Shown here piece by piece: positions 37,195 through 48,078 of a DNA stretch of 64,000 bases; position 1 is the first letter of the stretch, and each line of letters starts with the position of its first letter. A model generated the notes under the pieces. It was not told the origin of the DNA and ran no database searches. It saw only the letters and a program-made list of their open reading frames with translations. The stretch covers positions 37,393,051-37,457,050 of the forward strand of contig NC_133108.1 in NCBI RefSeq assembly GCF_022965805.1, written 5' to 3'. A program made the translations under genes and the position numbers. This DNA comes from Primulina eburnea. Lineage: Eukaryota; Streptophyta; Magnoliopsida; Lamiales; Gesneriaceae.

Positions 37195-38027
37195 AATATC
37201 GCCAATCAACAGTTTTTTTTTTCTCACCAACTCACTTTAAAACTTTGATATTTCCTCTCCCTTCCAACAGATTTCCTTCTCTATTTCTCGCCAACACACT
37301 TTCAAACTTTGATCTTTCCTTTCCCTTCTATATTTAATGTATATGAGAGATTCTTGAAAATCACGAGGAGAACTAGGAGGGAAAGGAAAGTTTGTAAGAT
37401 CAGGGGAACACTTTCCGGTACCAGCCTACAGAATCCCAAATTCAAAGACACCTCAAGTCAAAACCTCATCAAACCATTTCAAAGGACAAGGTTAAAAATC
37501 ATCCAAGAAAATGGGAATCTCATAAATCTTCAGAAAATTTCATTTCTTATAAATGTATCAGGCGTCCATATTATTTCCAAAACATTCAATTCTTATTCAC
37601 GTTTCAAGAATCCTAAGCGCAGACATCACCATTGACAAAACATAAGTTTATGGGCATGGCATCCCACGCATCTTTTTAAGAAAGCAATTACCAAAAAAAT
37701 CAAGAATCTTGCTCATATAAAAAATATTAGTCATCCATCGATTAAAGAACATTGATCATGCGAAGAAAACATAAAATGATTCACAAACATGACATTACAA
37801 TTTACAGACATCATAATCAAACTTTCGAAAGAAAAAAAAACAACATATGTCGTCGGGTTTTACCTTGACACGAAGAATAATGTTGTTTCTATTTTACCTT
37901 CGGATCAATCCCGGTAATGAGCAGACCTGTCAGGCTGTTGACCCACCAAAATTTTTCCTAATCTCTACGGGTTCCCGAATCTTGTGACTTCTCTCTCTCT
38001 CCGCCTGCCTATTCTTTTTCCCTCTAC

Positions 38028-38035
38028 AATATATA
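38028..38035 (-). promoter_or_regulatory. Putative TATA box of the EFR3-like gene
   Basis: TATATATT is read on the minus strand, followed downstream by a CT-rich/GAGA-containing leader. It lies about 830 bp before the ATG, so it fits only if the 5' UTR has an intron. A good donor, CAAG|GTAAAA, lies at 37862-37864. Confidence 0.35.
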
Positions 38036-38462
38036 ACTACATGCGTGTATATATATGCGTATAGGGGACAGGACAGACGGACAGTTGAATCCAACGAATT
38101 CTGTGATAAAGTTTATTATTTTTATTTTCAAGAAAAAAACTTGAATAGCATTCCCTCAAAAACTTGTATAGTTTTAATTTAAAATATATATATATATATA
38201 TGTTACTTTTAATTTTCTTATGGGAAACATTTTTCAAATTTTTTATCATTTTCAATTCAAGATTTTCGTACTACAAAAAATAATTACACCAATATATTTT
38301 ATAAGATAATTCATAACTAAAATATAATATATTTTAAAATTTCGCATGACTAATTTTCAACTAAATAAAGATCATCTTTAATTTAATTTTTGACCAGGTT
38401 GGCATTAATTATTGAGTTGGGAGGATCTTAGGTGGCATTAAATTGCCAAAGATCATGGCAAG

Positions 38463-38643
38463 AGTGGGTCTCATGTGAGACCGTCTCACGGATCTTAATC
38501 TGTGAGACGGGTCAACCCTACTCATATTTACAATAAAAAGTAATACTCTTAGCATAAAAAATAATATTTTTTCATGGATGACCCAAATAAGAGATCTGTC
38601 TCACAAATACGACCCGTGAGACTGTCTCACACAAGTTTTTGCC
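38463..38643. mobile_element. MITE, GTGAGACGGTCTCAC family (copy 2)
   Basis: It starts with GTGAGACCGTCTCACGG and ends CGTGAGACTGTCTCACAC, with the family interior between. It lies about 110 bp from, and inverted relative to, the next copy, upstream of the EFR3-like gene. Confidence 0.8.
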
Positions 38644-38754
38644 TTATTTAAAAATGCTGCCTCTTACTTGAATGTTTTTGTAATATAATTTTGTTAGCTA
38701 AGTGACATATATATTTCCTTCTTAGTTTGATTATGTTTATCTAGTTTTAGGCAT

Positions 38755-38927
38755 AAACTTATTTGAGACGGTTTTACGGGTCGTATTCTGTTATACGGAT
38801 CTTTTATTTGGATCATCCATGAAAAAATATCACTTTTTATGCTAAGAGCATTATTTTTTATTGTGAATATCGGTAGAGTTGACCTGTCTCACAGATAAAG
38901 ATTCGTGAGACCGTCTCACAAGAGCTC
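38755..38927. mobile_element. MITE, GTGAGACGGTCTCAC family (copy 3, inverted)
   Basis: It starts TTGAGACGGTTTTACGGGTCG and ends CGTGAGACCGTCTCACAAG. Its interior matches copy 2 in reverse orientation. Confidence 0.8.
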
Positions 38928-39790
38928 CTAATTTTATTAATAATTTATGCTAATTATTAAGCAGGGTCAAAATTAATTATAAATTATCATACTTCCTTAT
39001 AAAAATTTGCAAAATACAGATAAAAGTCTAAATACTTTGAGAATTCAATGCAAAATGATTGGTCCATAATATGGTAAAAAAAAATTGATAATAATAATAA
39101 TAGATGCAGAAAGATAATCTGAATGTGTTAAAATGCACTATATTTATTTTTTAAAAAAATGCTTCTCACATACTCAATGCACAATCCGATCTAGTTGATG
39201 ACAATTTAATGATTTTAAGGTGAATTCGAACCTGTCTGTTAAAATATATTTATGTTACTACACCACAAACATGTGCGCATTCCATCTTCAATTTAATGGT
39301 GAAAGTTTTGATATCTTAGTTTCTTTACTTTGCTAGCTACTTGTAGTCTTGTACTATGTAGAAAGCGAGTGTCATGTATAAGATTATGTCAATCAAAATA
39401 ATCAGTGTTTTAACTAAGTGAGTTTTGCAATAACTAAAAAAATTATTATTGACTTTTGATTTACTAATTAATTAGTTTTGTATGTTTTTTAAACTCGGAT
39501 TCAACATTAGCATATGCTTAATTTTATTAAAATTCAAAAATGATGGAATGTTGATTTTGCTTTCACAAAAGTGGTTTAGAAGAATTTATTTATCAAATAT
39601 TATCCACTTTTATTTTCAAACACTACTTAGCGTTATTTTTCTCACTTTTTCCTGATCTATAAATTTAATCATTTAAAAAAAAACAGAAGTTATTGTAATT
39701 TTTACTATTATCATGGTTATAGGATATAAAAACTGATTATTTTTTTACCATGATTGTGGGAGCTCGTGCTCCTGATTAGCGTTTAATGAT
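38928..39790. other. AT-rich spacer, nothing recognised
   Basis: I see no gene, RNA or TE terminus before the target duplication of the Tnt1-like element at 39791. Confidence 0.5.
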
Positions 39791-39795
39791 CAGAT

Positions 39796-40259
39796 TGTTG
39801 GTCCCACGTACAGAATTTGAGATAGTAAAAACCCGAAAATAAAGAATAAACTGGACATCGAGATTTACGTGGAAAACCCCTAAAAATTATTATGGTAAAA
39901 ACCACGGGCAAGATGAAAATAATTTCACTATAATATTTTGTGGTGTACAACTCACTCACTGTGTTTCCAAAAGAACACACACTCTCTTAATACAGGAGAA
40001 CAAAACACCTCACAAATATTATAGAACTAAGCACTCAAATGCTTATAAGATGAGAGAAAACTCGAAGAATGGATGATTTCAGAATGAAAGGGGAGCTCTA
40101 TTTATAGAGCTTCCTGTCAGTGTGAACACGCGTTTTATTACGCGTAAAACACGTCTTCCTTCTTCTGAAATTTCCAAGAAATATCCGCTAAATAGCCAAC
40201 AATTAAAACATGTCTTCTCATTTAATGTCTGCCACTTTCTTTGACTTTATGAGCCGACA
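39796..40259 (-). repeat. 3' LTR of the Tnt1-like element
   Basis: 464 bp. On the minus strand CTATAAATAG (about 40095-40106), within a short palindrome, is the likely LTR TATA box. Confidence 0.92.
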
Positions 40260-40335
40260 TTTCTCCCACTTAGAGATTTGATTGAGAATCAAACAAATCT
40301 CCACACATCCTTTCAATCTTGTCATTACATGCTGC

Positions 40336-40734
40336 TTACGTTTCCGCTAGACCACTTGAGGATCTACACCACTCAAACTTATCAGTGTTCACTGGCTTGG
40401 TCAGAAAATCAGCTATGTTATCCTTCGTATGGATCTTCTGCATATCCACACTTCCTTCTTCTACTACTTCTCGCTCAAAGTGAAATTGGACTCCAATGTG
40501 TTTCGTCCTGGAATGAAAGGCTGGATTCCTTGCGATGTGCAAGGCACTCTGACTGTCACAAAACAAAGGAGCATTCTCTTGTTTGTGTCCGATCTCCTCC
40601 AATAACCTTTTGATCCATATTGCCTCCTTGCACGCTTGAGTAGCTGCCATGTATTCTGCCTCTGTTGTAGATAACGCCACAACTGTCTGCAATTTTGAAA
40701 CCCAGCTTACTGCTCCCCCTACAAGTGTAAACAC
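40336..40734 (-). pseudogene. Tnt1-like RNase H domain
   Basis: In another frame from RT: GGAVSWVSKLQTVVALSTTE followed by EYMAA, FCDSQSALHIARNPAFHSRT and KHIGVQFHFEREVVE are the copia RNase H motifs with the catalytic D-E-D set partly visible. It ends near the purine tract and 3' LTR. The connecting segment 40719-40922 is frame-shifted. Confidence 0.85.
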
Positions 40735-40905
40735 ATAACCAGTAGTAGATTTTCTCTTATCAGGATCACCTGCATAATCTGAATCGACAAAGCCCCTGAG
40801 TGTAAAATTCGATCCTCCATAACATAATGAAGCATTCGAGGTACCCTTAATGTATCTAAGGATCCTCTTAACAGTGCTCCAATGCTCTCGTCCACGACTA
40901 ACTGC

Positions 40906-42095
40906 TCACACTGCTTGAGCAATGTCCGGTCTTGTACAGATCATGGCGAACATCAAACTTCCCACTGCTGATGCATATGGTACTCGAGACATCTCCATCC
41001 TCTCTACTTCACTGCTAGGACACATCTCGGAGGATAACTTGAAGTTAACAGGAAGAGGGGTCGATATTGGCTTACTATCTTGCATGTTGAAGCGTTGCAA
41101 GACTTTCTTCAAATAATTTCTCTGTGAAAGCCAAATCTTTCTGTTACTTCTATCTCGGTGAAATTGCATCCCTAGAATCTTGTTTGCTGGTCCCAAATCC
41201 TTCATATCAAATTCCCTAGTCAACTGTGCCTTCAATCTTTTGACCTGATCTTTGTTGGGGACTGCTACCAACATGTCGTCCACATACAACAGCAAAATGA
41301 TATAATTATCACCAGACCTCTTGAAATATGTACAAGGATCTGCACTCAGTCTGTTGTATCCAAGGCTCATGATATAGGAATCAAATCTCTTGTACCAACA
41401 CATCGGCGCCTGTTTGAGACCGTACAAAGATTTCTTCAACCTGCAAACCAAGTTCTCTTTGCCTTTTTCTGCAAAACCTTCTGGCTGGAGCATATAGATT
41501 TCTTCTTCAAGATCTCCATGAAGAAATGTTGTTTTCACATCTAGCTGTTCTAGATGTAGGTCAAACACCGCACACAATGCCAGCACCACTCTGACTGTTG
41601 TAAGCCGAACCACAGGAGAAAATATCTCATTGAAGTCAATGCCTTCTTTCTGATCATATCCTTTTACCACCAATCTAGCACGATACCACTCCACTTGGTT
41701 ATTGCCATCACGCTTGATCTTATAGACCCATCTGTTACCAATGGCTTTCCTCCCTTGTGGTAGTGTAACAAGATCCCAAGTTTTATTCATGTCTAATGCA
41801 TCCAACTCTTCTTGTATTGCTATCATCCACAAAGATACATCCGAGCTTTGAGTAGCCTCGTGGAAACTCGATGGCTCACCATACTTTGATAATAGACAAT
41901 ATGCAATGTTGCTTTCAGTGACATAATCTGAAAGCCAACCTGGTGGTCTTCTGTCTCGAGTTGACTGCCTTACATTGAAAACATCAGACTCAACATGTTC
42001 TTGTTCTTCGTGCTCTGGTACTGCTTCACAAGAAACTTGACCTTCGTCTGTCTTATTTTCCACCTGAAAAATAGTAGTTTCTGAATTCAGTGTGC
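40906..42095 (-). pseudogene. Tnt1-like reverse transcriptase
   Basis: The frame continues on the left side of the nested insert. RT blocks read in order: TWDLVTLPQGRKAIGNRWVY, RARLVVKGYDQKEGIDF, EQLDVKTTFLHGDLEEEIY, CRLKKSLYGLKQAP and LLLYVDDMLV (the YVDD active site), then EFDMKDLGPANKILGM. The domain core is intact over nearly 400 codons, ending at RPDIAQAV with a stop where relatives continue. This is the best preserved part of the element. Confidence 0.88.
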
Positions 42096-42100
42096 CTTTG

Positions 42101-43532
42101 TGTAGTAGCCCGAATTCCAAATTGGGTAATTAACGGATTAATGGTGATTAAGAAGGTTTAATGTGTAAGTTTGACCGAGTCATGATCGGACGGACCGAAG
42201 ATGGTTCGGAAGCACCGAAGAGTTCGGACGGTCCGAAGTGAGTTCGGTGGATCCGAACATGAGGTGTCAAGAGTCGATGGACACGTGGGAGTTCGGACGA
42301 TCCGAAGTGTAGGTTCGGAGGATCCGAACATGAGGTGTCAAGAGCTGATGGACACGTAAGAGTTCGGACGTTCCGAAGAGGGTTCGGACGATCCGAACAT
42401 GGCCTATAAATAGTGGTCGGATTTCCTCATTTTGACTCGCCAATTCAGAGAATTCCATAGCATTTCAGTCGTTTCTGACAGGTTCTAGTCTTGTTCCGAG
42501 ATTTGGGCACTAGCGGGGAGCTGCTGGTCTTGTAGCAGAGCTGTGCTCTAGTTGGGAGCTAGCGGCATCAGCGGGCTAGCGACGGACGAAGGTTTGGAAT
42601 TTTATCAGTATTTATCTCAGGATTATCTAGTTAAGTCTGGTAGATAAGTTTAGTGATGGTTTTCACTTGTTGAATAGGCTTGGATTAGACCTGTTGTCTG
42701 GTGGTTCCAGTAGATTAGGATTGCTGTGATAGAGGTACGAAAGTACTATCCGAGATATCCTGGTTGAGTATACATTCATATATGTGTTGCATGATTATGT
42801 GGTGCATTGATATATGTCATATGGTGCATGCTATTATGTCACGTTTATTACTGCACGTTGCATTTCATGTTGAGCCGTATCTTCTTCGAGATAGCCTTTG
42901 CTGTTGAGCTGTATCTCTTTCGAGATAAGCTATATCTTGGGGTCGCTCAGCCCTGTCTTGTGGACGCATGGACACCGAGAGTACACAGTGGCCGACGGGT
43001 CGGGAGGGCTTCGGTGGTCCGGGACATTTTAGGTCCACGTCTGTCTTGTAGTGGATGCAGTGACCCAGAGGTGTACCGCGCGGCACTATCCACTTGGCGC
43101 CTCTAGACTGAGCATTGTTGAGATCCTTTTGTGACTCCTGTTTCTTGACTACCCTGGTATCATGATCATAGCATGTGCATTTCATATAGGTCTGTATACT
43201 CATACTTTTGTACTGGGCATTCTTATCGCTCACGTCCTCGGTTTTGTTTATTCTTGGACACCCCATTCCCACGGGGCAGGCCTCAGGTTGGATGGCTCAG
43301 GAGGAGCAGGAGGAGGACGTTGAGTAGCTGGTTGGTTTAGTTTTCAGTGTTTTCCATTTGATTCGATATGGTTGTACCGAATATTTTTATTCTGGGTTAT
43401 TCTAGATTTCGATTGGGTTGTATAACGTTTGATTCTTTGGCCTTTTTCCGCTGTTATCTATGATTATTGTTAATTAGGTTAATTGCATGCTTAGTTTTTG
43501 ATTAGTAGGTGATTCTGGAACGGGTCACTACA
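42101..43532 (+). repeat. 5' LTR of the nested gypsy-type element
   Basis: 1432 bp, starting TGTAGTAGCCCGAATTCC and ending GGGTCACTACA. It contains the palindrome array and TATAAATA at 42405-42412. Open frames inside it (for example on the minus strand of 42865-43272) recur identically in the other LTR and are not genes. Confidence 0.95.
42185..42397. promoter_or_regulatory. Array of eight TTCGG-N5-CCGAA palindromes upstream of the LTR TATA box
   Basis: The 15-bp dyads start at 42185, 42205, 42223, 42243, 42292, 42314, 42363 and 42383. The most common form is TTCGGACGATCCGAA; the first has ATCGG. They lie in close pairs about 20 bp apart, with the later pairs offset by 49 bp. The last ends 7 bp before TATAAATA (42405-42412). 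The position suggests protein-binding sites controlling LTR transcription. The same array is in the other LTR at 43989-44201. Confidence 0.8.
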
Positions 43533-43630
43533 TTTATGGTATCAGAGCATGCGTATGATTTTGGGATATAGATTCTGTTTTGGGATTTCCGTTGACCATT
43601 TTACCATTTTCCCTATTCTATCTTGTAGCG

Positions 43631-43864
43631 ATGGCTGACCATTTTGATGACGGGAGTAGTCAGGGGAGTGTAGGTCGATGGGGTGACCAGGACGATCATA
43701 GACGTCATCATGAGCATCGTAATCGTCGGGATGGTCCTAGGCGTTTCGATATGCATCGTTTCATGCAGATGGGGCCTAAGCCTTTAGTTGGCGGTGAGAC
43801 TCCCGATGATGCTGAGGATTGGTTAGAGCGCATGGAGAGTTGTTTCGTTTTGTTCATCCTCTAA
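43631..43864 (+). pseudogene. Truncated gypsy gag start (77 codons)
   Basis: The ATG at 43631 gives MADHFDDGSSQGSVGRWGDQ, then a charged Arg/His/Asp region and FMQMGPKPLVGGETPDDAED followed by WLERMESCF. This is the beginning of a plant Ty3/gypsy capsid protein, cut just inside the conserved gag domain. After CF the sequence jumps to the 3' end of the internal region and stops. It is a leftover of an internal deletion, not a working capsid. Confidence 0.8.
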
Positions 43865-43904
43865 GCCTGATTTCGAGGACGAAATCGTTTTAAGGGGGGG
43901 AGAA

Positions 43905-45336
43905 TGTAGTAGCCCGAATTCCAAATTGGGTAATTAACGGATTAATGGTGATTAAGAAGGTTTAATGTGTAAGTTTGACCGAGTCATGATCGGACGGACC
44001 GAAGATGGTTCGGAAGCACCGAAGAGTTCGGACGGTCCGAAGTGAGTTCGGTGGATCCGAACATGAGGTGTCAAGAGTCGATGGACACGTGGGAGTTCGG
44101 ACGATCCGAAGTGTAGGTTCGGAGGATCCGAACATGAGGTGTCAAGAGCTGATGGACACGTAAGAGTTCGGACGTTCCGAAGAGGGTTCGGACGATCCGA
44201 ACATGGCCTATAAATAGTGGTCGGATTTCCTCATTTTGACTCGCCAATTCAGAGAATTCCATAGCATTTCAGTCGTTTCTGACAGGTTCTAGTCTTGTTC
44301 CGAGATTTGGGCACTAGCGGGGAGCTGCTGGTCTTGTAGCAGAGCTGTGCTCTAGTTGGGAGCTAGCGGCATCAGCGGGCTAGCGACGGACGAAGGTTTG
44401 GAATTTTATCAGTATTTATCTCAGGATTATCTAGTTAAGTCTGGTAGATAAGTTTAGTGATGGTTTTCATTTGTTGAATAGGCTTGGATTAGACCTGTTG
44501 TCTGGTGGTTCCAGTAGATTAGGATTGCTGTGATAGAGGTACGAAAGTACTATCCGAGATATCCTGGTTGAGTATACATTCATATATGTGTTGCATGATT
44601 ATGTGGTGCATTGATATATGTCATATGGTGCATGCTATTATGTCACGTTTATTACTGCACGTTGCATTTCATGTTGAGCCGTATCTTCTTCGAGATAGCC
44701 TTTGCTGTTGAGCTGTATCTCTTTCGAGATAAGCTATATCTTGGGGTCGCTCAGCCCTGTCTTGTGGACGCATGGACACCGAGAGTACACAGTGGCCGAC
44801 GGGTCGGGAGGGCTTCGGTGGTCCGGGACATTTTAGGTCCACGTCTGTCTTGTAGTGGATGCAGTGACCCAGAGGTGTACCGCGCGGCACTATCCACTTG
44901 GCGCCTCTAGACTGAGCATTGTTGAGATCCTTTTGTGACTCCTGTTTCTTGACTACCCTGGTATCATGATCATAGCATGTGCATTTCATATAGGTCTGTA
45001 TACTCATACTTTTGTACTGGGCATTCTTATCGCTCACGTCCTCGGTTTTGTTTATTCTTGGACAACCCATTCCCACGGGGCAGGCCTCAGGTTGGATGGC
45101 TCAGGAGGAGCAGGAGGAGGACGTTGAGTAGCTGGTTGGTTTAGTTTTCAGTGTTTTCCATTTGATTCGATATGGTTGTACCGAATATTTTTATTCTGGG
45201 TTATTCTAGATTTCGATTGGGTTGTATAACGTTTGATTCTTTGGCCTTTTTCCGCTGTTATCTATGATTATTGTTAATTAGGTTAATTGCATGCTTAGTT
45301 TTTGATTAGTAGGTGATTCTGGAACGGGTCACTACA
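43905..45336 (+). repeat. 3' LTR of the nested gypsy-type element
   Basis: 1432 bp, nearly identical to the 5' LTR, including the palindrome array shifted by 1804 bp. Confidence 0.95.
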
Positions 45337-45341
45337 CTTTG

Positions 45342-46434
45342 TCTCCCTTTACTTTATCTTCCTCGAAGATAACATCCCTGCTGACGACAAGCTTGTGAAC
45401 AGTAGGATCCCACAAGCGAAACCCCTTTACTCCATCAGCATAACCCAAGAAGATACATTTTCTGGATTTCGAATCCAACTTCGATCTTTCTTGCTCATTG
45501 TACAGAACGTACACAGACTTCCAAATATATGCAAATGAGAATAATTTGTCGGCTTCCCGGTCCACATCTCCATCGGAGTCTTCGGATCAATAGCCACTGA
45601 AAGAGAATGATTGATAATATAACAACGGTTTTGACTGCTTCTGCCCAAAATGACTTTTCTAGACCTGCAGTCCTCAACATAGCTCTTGTTCAGTCCAACA
45701 AGGTCCTGTTCATCCGCTCCGCCACTCCATTCTGTTGAGGTGTGTAAGCCGTCGTGAATTGTCTTTTGATGCCCTCATGTTGACAATATGCATCAAACTC
45801 TTCACTGGTATATTCTCCTCCATTGTCAGTCCTCAGACACTTGATTTTCTTTTCAGAATCAAGTTCAACCCACGCTTTGAAATCTTTGAAGATCTGGAAA
45901 ACATCTGATTTCTTCTTGATTGGATACACCCAACATCTCCTAGAGAAATCATCAACGAACGAGACAAAGTATATCGCTCCTCCTAGGGATACAATCGGTG
46001 CTTGCCAAACATCCGAATGAATCAACTCCAATATGCTTTTGCTCCTGGCAGTAGAAGTGCCAAACTTTAATCTGTGTTGTTTACTGGTAACACAATGCTC
46101 ACAAAAAGGTAGTGACACTTTTGTAAGTCCCGGTAGCAGCTTCCGTTCTGAGAGAATTTTCAAACCCCGTTCTGACATATGCCCGAGCTTTATATGCCAT
46201 AACACTGTTAATTCTTCTCCTGAACCAATTGATGCAACAGCTAGTTCTGCCTCTTTGTGTGTTTCTCCCAAAAGTACATACAGATTTGCAGCAACCTTTT
46301 CCGCCTTCATAACCACAAGCGCTCCCTTCACAATTTTCATGATCTCGTTCTTGATCCGAGTTTTGCACTCGATGTCATCCAATTGCCCCAAGGACAAAAG
46401 ATTTTTCGTCAGTCCTTTCACATGTCGTACCTCC
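45342..46434 (-). pseudogene. Tnt1-like integrase, several frame lesions
   Basis: GAG-pre-integrase (LWHIKLGHMSERGLKIL with CEHCVTSKQHRL) is followed by the integrase core: FVDDFSRRCWVYPIKKKSD, RTDNGGEYTSEEF and PQQNGVAERMNRTL carry the D, D and E positions. A TGA follows LLD near 45690. The C-terminal part (FWAEAV, TPMEMWTGKPTNYSHLHIFG, KCIFLGYADGVKGFRLWDP) is spread over three frames by at least two indels. The frame runs into the nested element's target duplication at 45337-45341. Confidence 0.85.
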
Positions 46435-46579
46435 TGTATGGTCGAATGGTGCCATCAAACATTTTAATTTTGATAGTACCGACCCCAGCGATTTCTAAGG
46501 CATTATCATTTCCTATGAATACAGATCCTCTTGAGATTGGTTCATAATGATCAAACCATTCTCTCCGAGACGTCATATG

Positions 46580-47455
46580 TCACGTCGCTCCTGAATCCAT
46601 TATCCATGTGTCACAAAATTTGTGTCTGCCTTCTGTAACAGTTGCTGCTTCGCTGAATAATATTTCACCACTGCCTGAAGTATTGGCCACATTTCCTTGA
46701 GAACTTTTATCGATACTCGTACATTCTCTCTTGAAATGCCCTTTACCGCCACATTTAAAGCAGTAAATATTTTTCTTCTTACTTCTTGACTTTGATCTAC
46801 CTCGCCTTTGGCTCCCACTGGAGTCACGGTCCATAAATCTTCCCCTTATCATCGGCAAAGTATCTGCCTGCTTCGAAGTAACCAACCTGTCTTCCTTATT
46901 CTTGCGTCGGCTTTCTTCTCCGAGAACCGCGGTTAAGACATCGTCGAATCTTAGAAAGCCCATCAGAATATTGTTGGTAATATTGATGATAAGTTGATCA
47001 TATGAATCTGGTAGACTTTGAAGTAGAAGCTCTGCACGTTCATTTTCTCCTATTTTATGCCCCATGGAAGTGAGTTGGGCAAATAGAGTATTTAGTGTAT
47101 TGATATGGTCAGTCATCGATGAGGATTCCGCCATCCGAAGAGTATAAAGCCTCCTCTTTAGGAAAATCATGTTGTGTAGCGACTTGACCTCGTACATCTT
47201 TGTCAGAGTATCCCAGATAATTTTGGCTGTTTTTATCTCAGAGATACTTGACAAAACTTCGTCAGCAATAGCCAAGGGTAAATTGGCAACAGCATTATCA
47301 TTCATCTCATTCCACTTTTCATCATTCGTAATCTCCACCGGTATATCTCCAATAGCCGCCAAGAAATTTTCCTTTCTTAAAACTGCTTGTATCTTTATTT
47401 TCCACAGCATAAAATTGCTTCCGTTGAACTTTGCTATCTCGTACCTTCCCGCCAT
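46580..47455 (-). pseudogene. Tnt1-like gag-protease region, ended by a premature stop
   Basis: The ATG at 47455 (MAGRYEIAKFNGSNFMLWKI) opens 291 codons. It contains the copia capsid domain (IWDTLTKMYEVKSLHN, MTDHINTLNTLFAQL, LLLQSLPDSYDQLI), a basic linker, and an intact CX2CX4HX4C zinc knuckle (CFKCGGKGHFKREC). The frame reaches the protease active site IMDSGAT and then meets TGA where relatives have Cys before HMTS, so protease and pol would be cut off. A further single-base deletion lies near 46436. Confidence 0.85.
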
Positions 47456-47609
47456 TATGTCTACAACAATTTTAGTAGACCGGACAAAATAATCCCGCCT
47501 TAAATAAAAAATCTCAAAAAATCTTTTCTGATGTCGAAGATCAGTCTGGGCTGCAACCACAGAGCATACTCATAATTTTAAGAAATTTTACCAATGCTCT
47601 GATACCACT

Positions 47610-48073
47610 TGTTGGTCCCATGTGCGGAATTTGAGATAGCAAAAACCTGAAAATAAAGAATAAACTAGACACTGAGATTTACGTGAAAAACCCCTAAAAT
47701 TATTTGGGTAAAAACCAGGGGTAAGATGAAAATAATTTCACTATAATATTTTGTGGTGTACAACTCACTCATTGTGTTTCCAAAGAGAACACACACTCTC
47801 TTAATACAAGAGAACAAAACATCTCACAAATATTATAGAACTAAGCACTCAAATGCTTATAAGATGAGAGAAAACTCGAAGAAGGGATGATTTCCGAATG
47901 AAGGGGGGAGCTCTATTTATAGAGCTTCTTGTCAGTGTGAACACGCGTTTTATACGCGTAAAACACGTCTTCCTTCTTCTGAAATTTCCAAGAAATATCC
48001 GCTAAATAGCCAACAATTAAAACATGTCTTCTCATTTAATGCCTGCCACTTTCTTTGACTTTATGAGCCGACA
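47610..48073 (-). repeat. 5' LTR of the Tnt1-like element
   Basis: 464 bp, differing from the left LTR at about twenty positions, so the insertion is not recent. PBS GCTCTGATACCA (plus-strand reading) lies two bases inside it. Confidence 0.92.
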
Positions 48074-48078
48074 CAGAT

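Larger units (their letters stand above)
42101..45336 (+). mobile_element. Young gypsy-type deletion derivative nested in the Tnt1-like pol, TSD ctttg
   Basis: Two 1432-bp LTRs (42101-43532 and 43905-45336) differ at only two positions that I could find (about 42665 and 43261 in the left copy). The target duplication ctttg is perfect (42096-42100 and 45337-45341). The interior is just 372 bp: a PBS for initiator tRNA-Met (TGGTATCAGAGC, 43537-43548), the start of gag, the last codons of the pol 3' end (DFEDEI-like) and a G-rich PPT (TTTTAAGGGGGGGAGAA) against the right LTR. Protein-coding capacity is otherwise deleted, so it moved with proteins from a full-length relative. The gag start resembles plant Ty3/gypsy elements. 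Confidence 0.95.
39796..48073 (-). mobile_element. Tnt1-like Ty1/copia retrotransposon, TSD cagat, split by a nested element
   Basis: Two 464-bp LTRs (39796-40259 and 47610-48073, roughly 95% identical) start TGTTGG and end GCCGACA. The target duplication cagat lies at 39791-39795 and 48074-48078. Leftward from the 5' LTR the order is PBS for initiator tRNA-Met (47596-47607), gag, protease, integrase, RT, RNase H and a purine tract (AAGTGGGAGAAA on the minus strand) at the 3' LTR. All copia domains are present, but pol has nonsense codons and single-base indels. A 3.2-kb LTR element (42101-45336) interrupts it between integrase and RT. Motifs and gag are close to the Tnt1/Tork lineage. The copy is non-autonomous. 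Confidence 0.95.

Noticed and set aside
42865..43272. 135-codon minus-strand ORF, repeated at 44669-45076
   Set aside because: It lies wholly inside the LTR of the nested element, occurs identically in both LTRs, and has no recognisable domain.
46033..46467. 144-codon plus-strand ORF in the Tnt1-like element
   Set aside because: Antisense shadow of the integrase region, which carries the family motifs on the minus strand.
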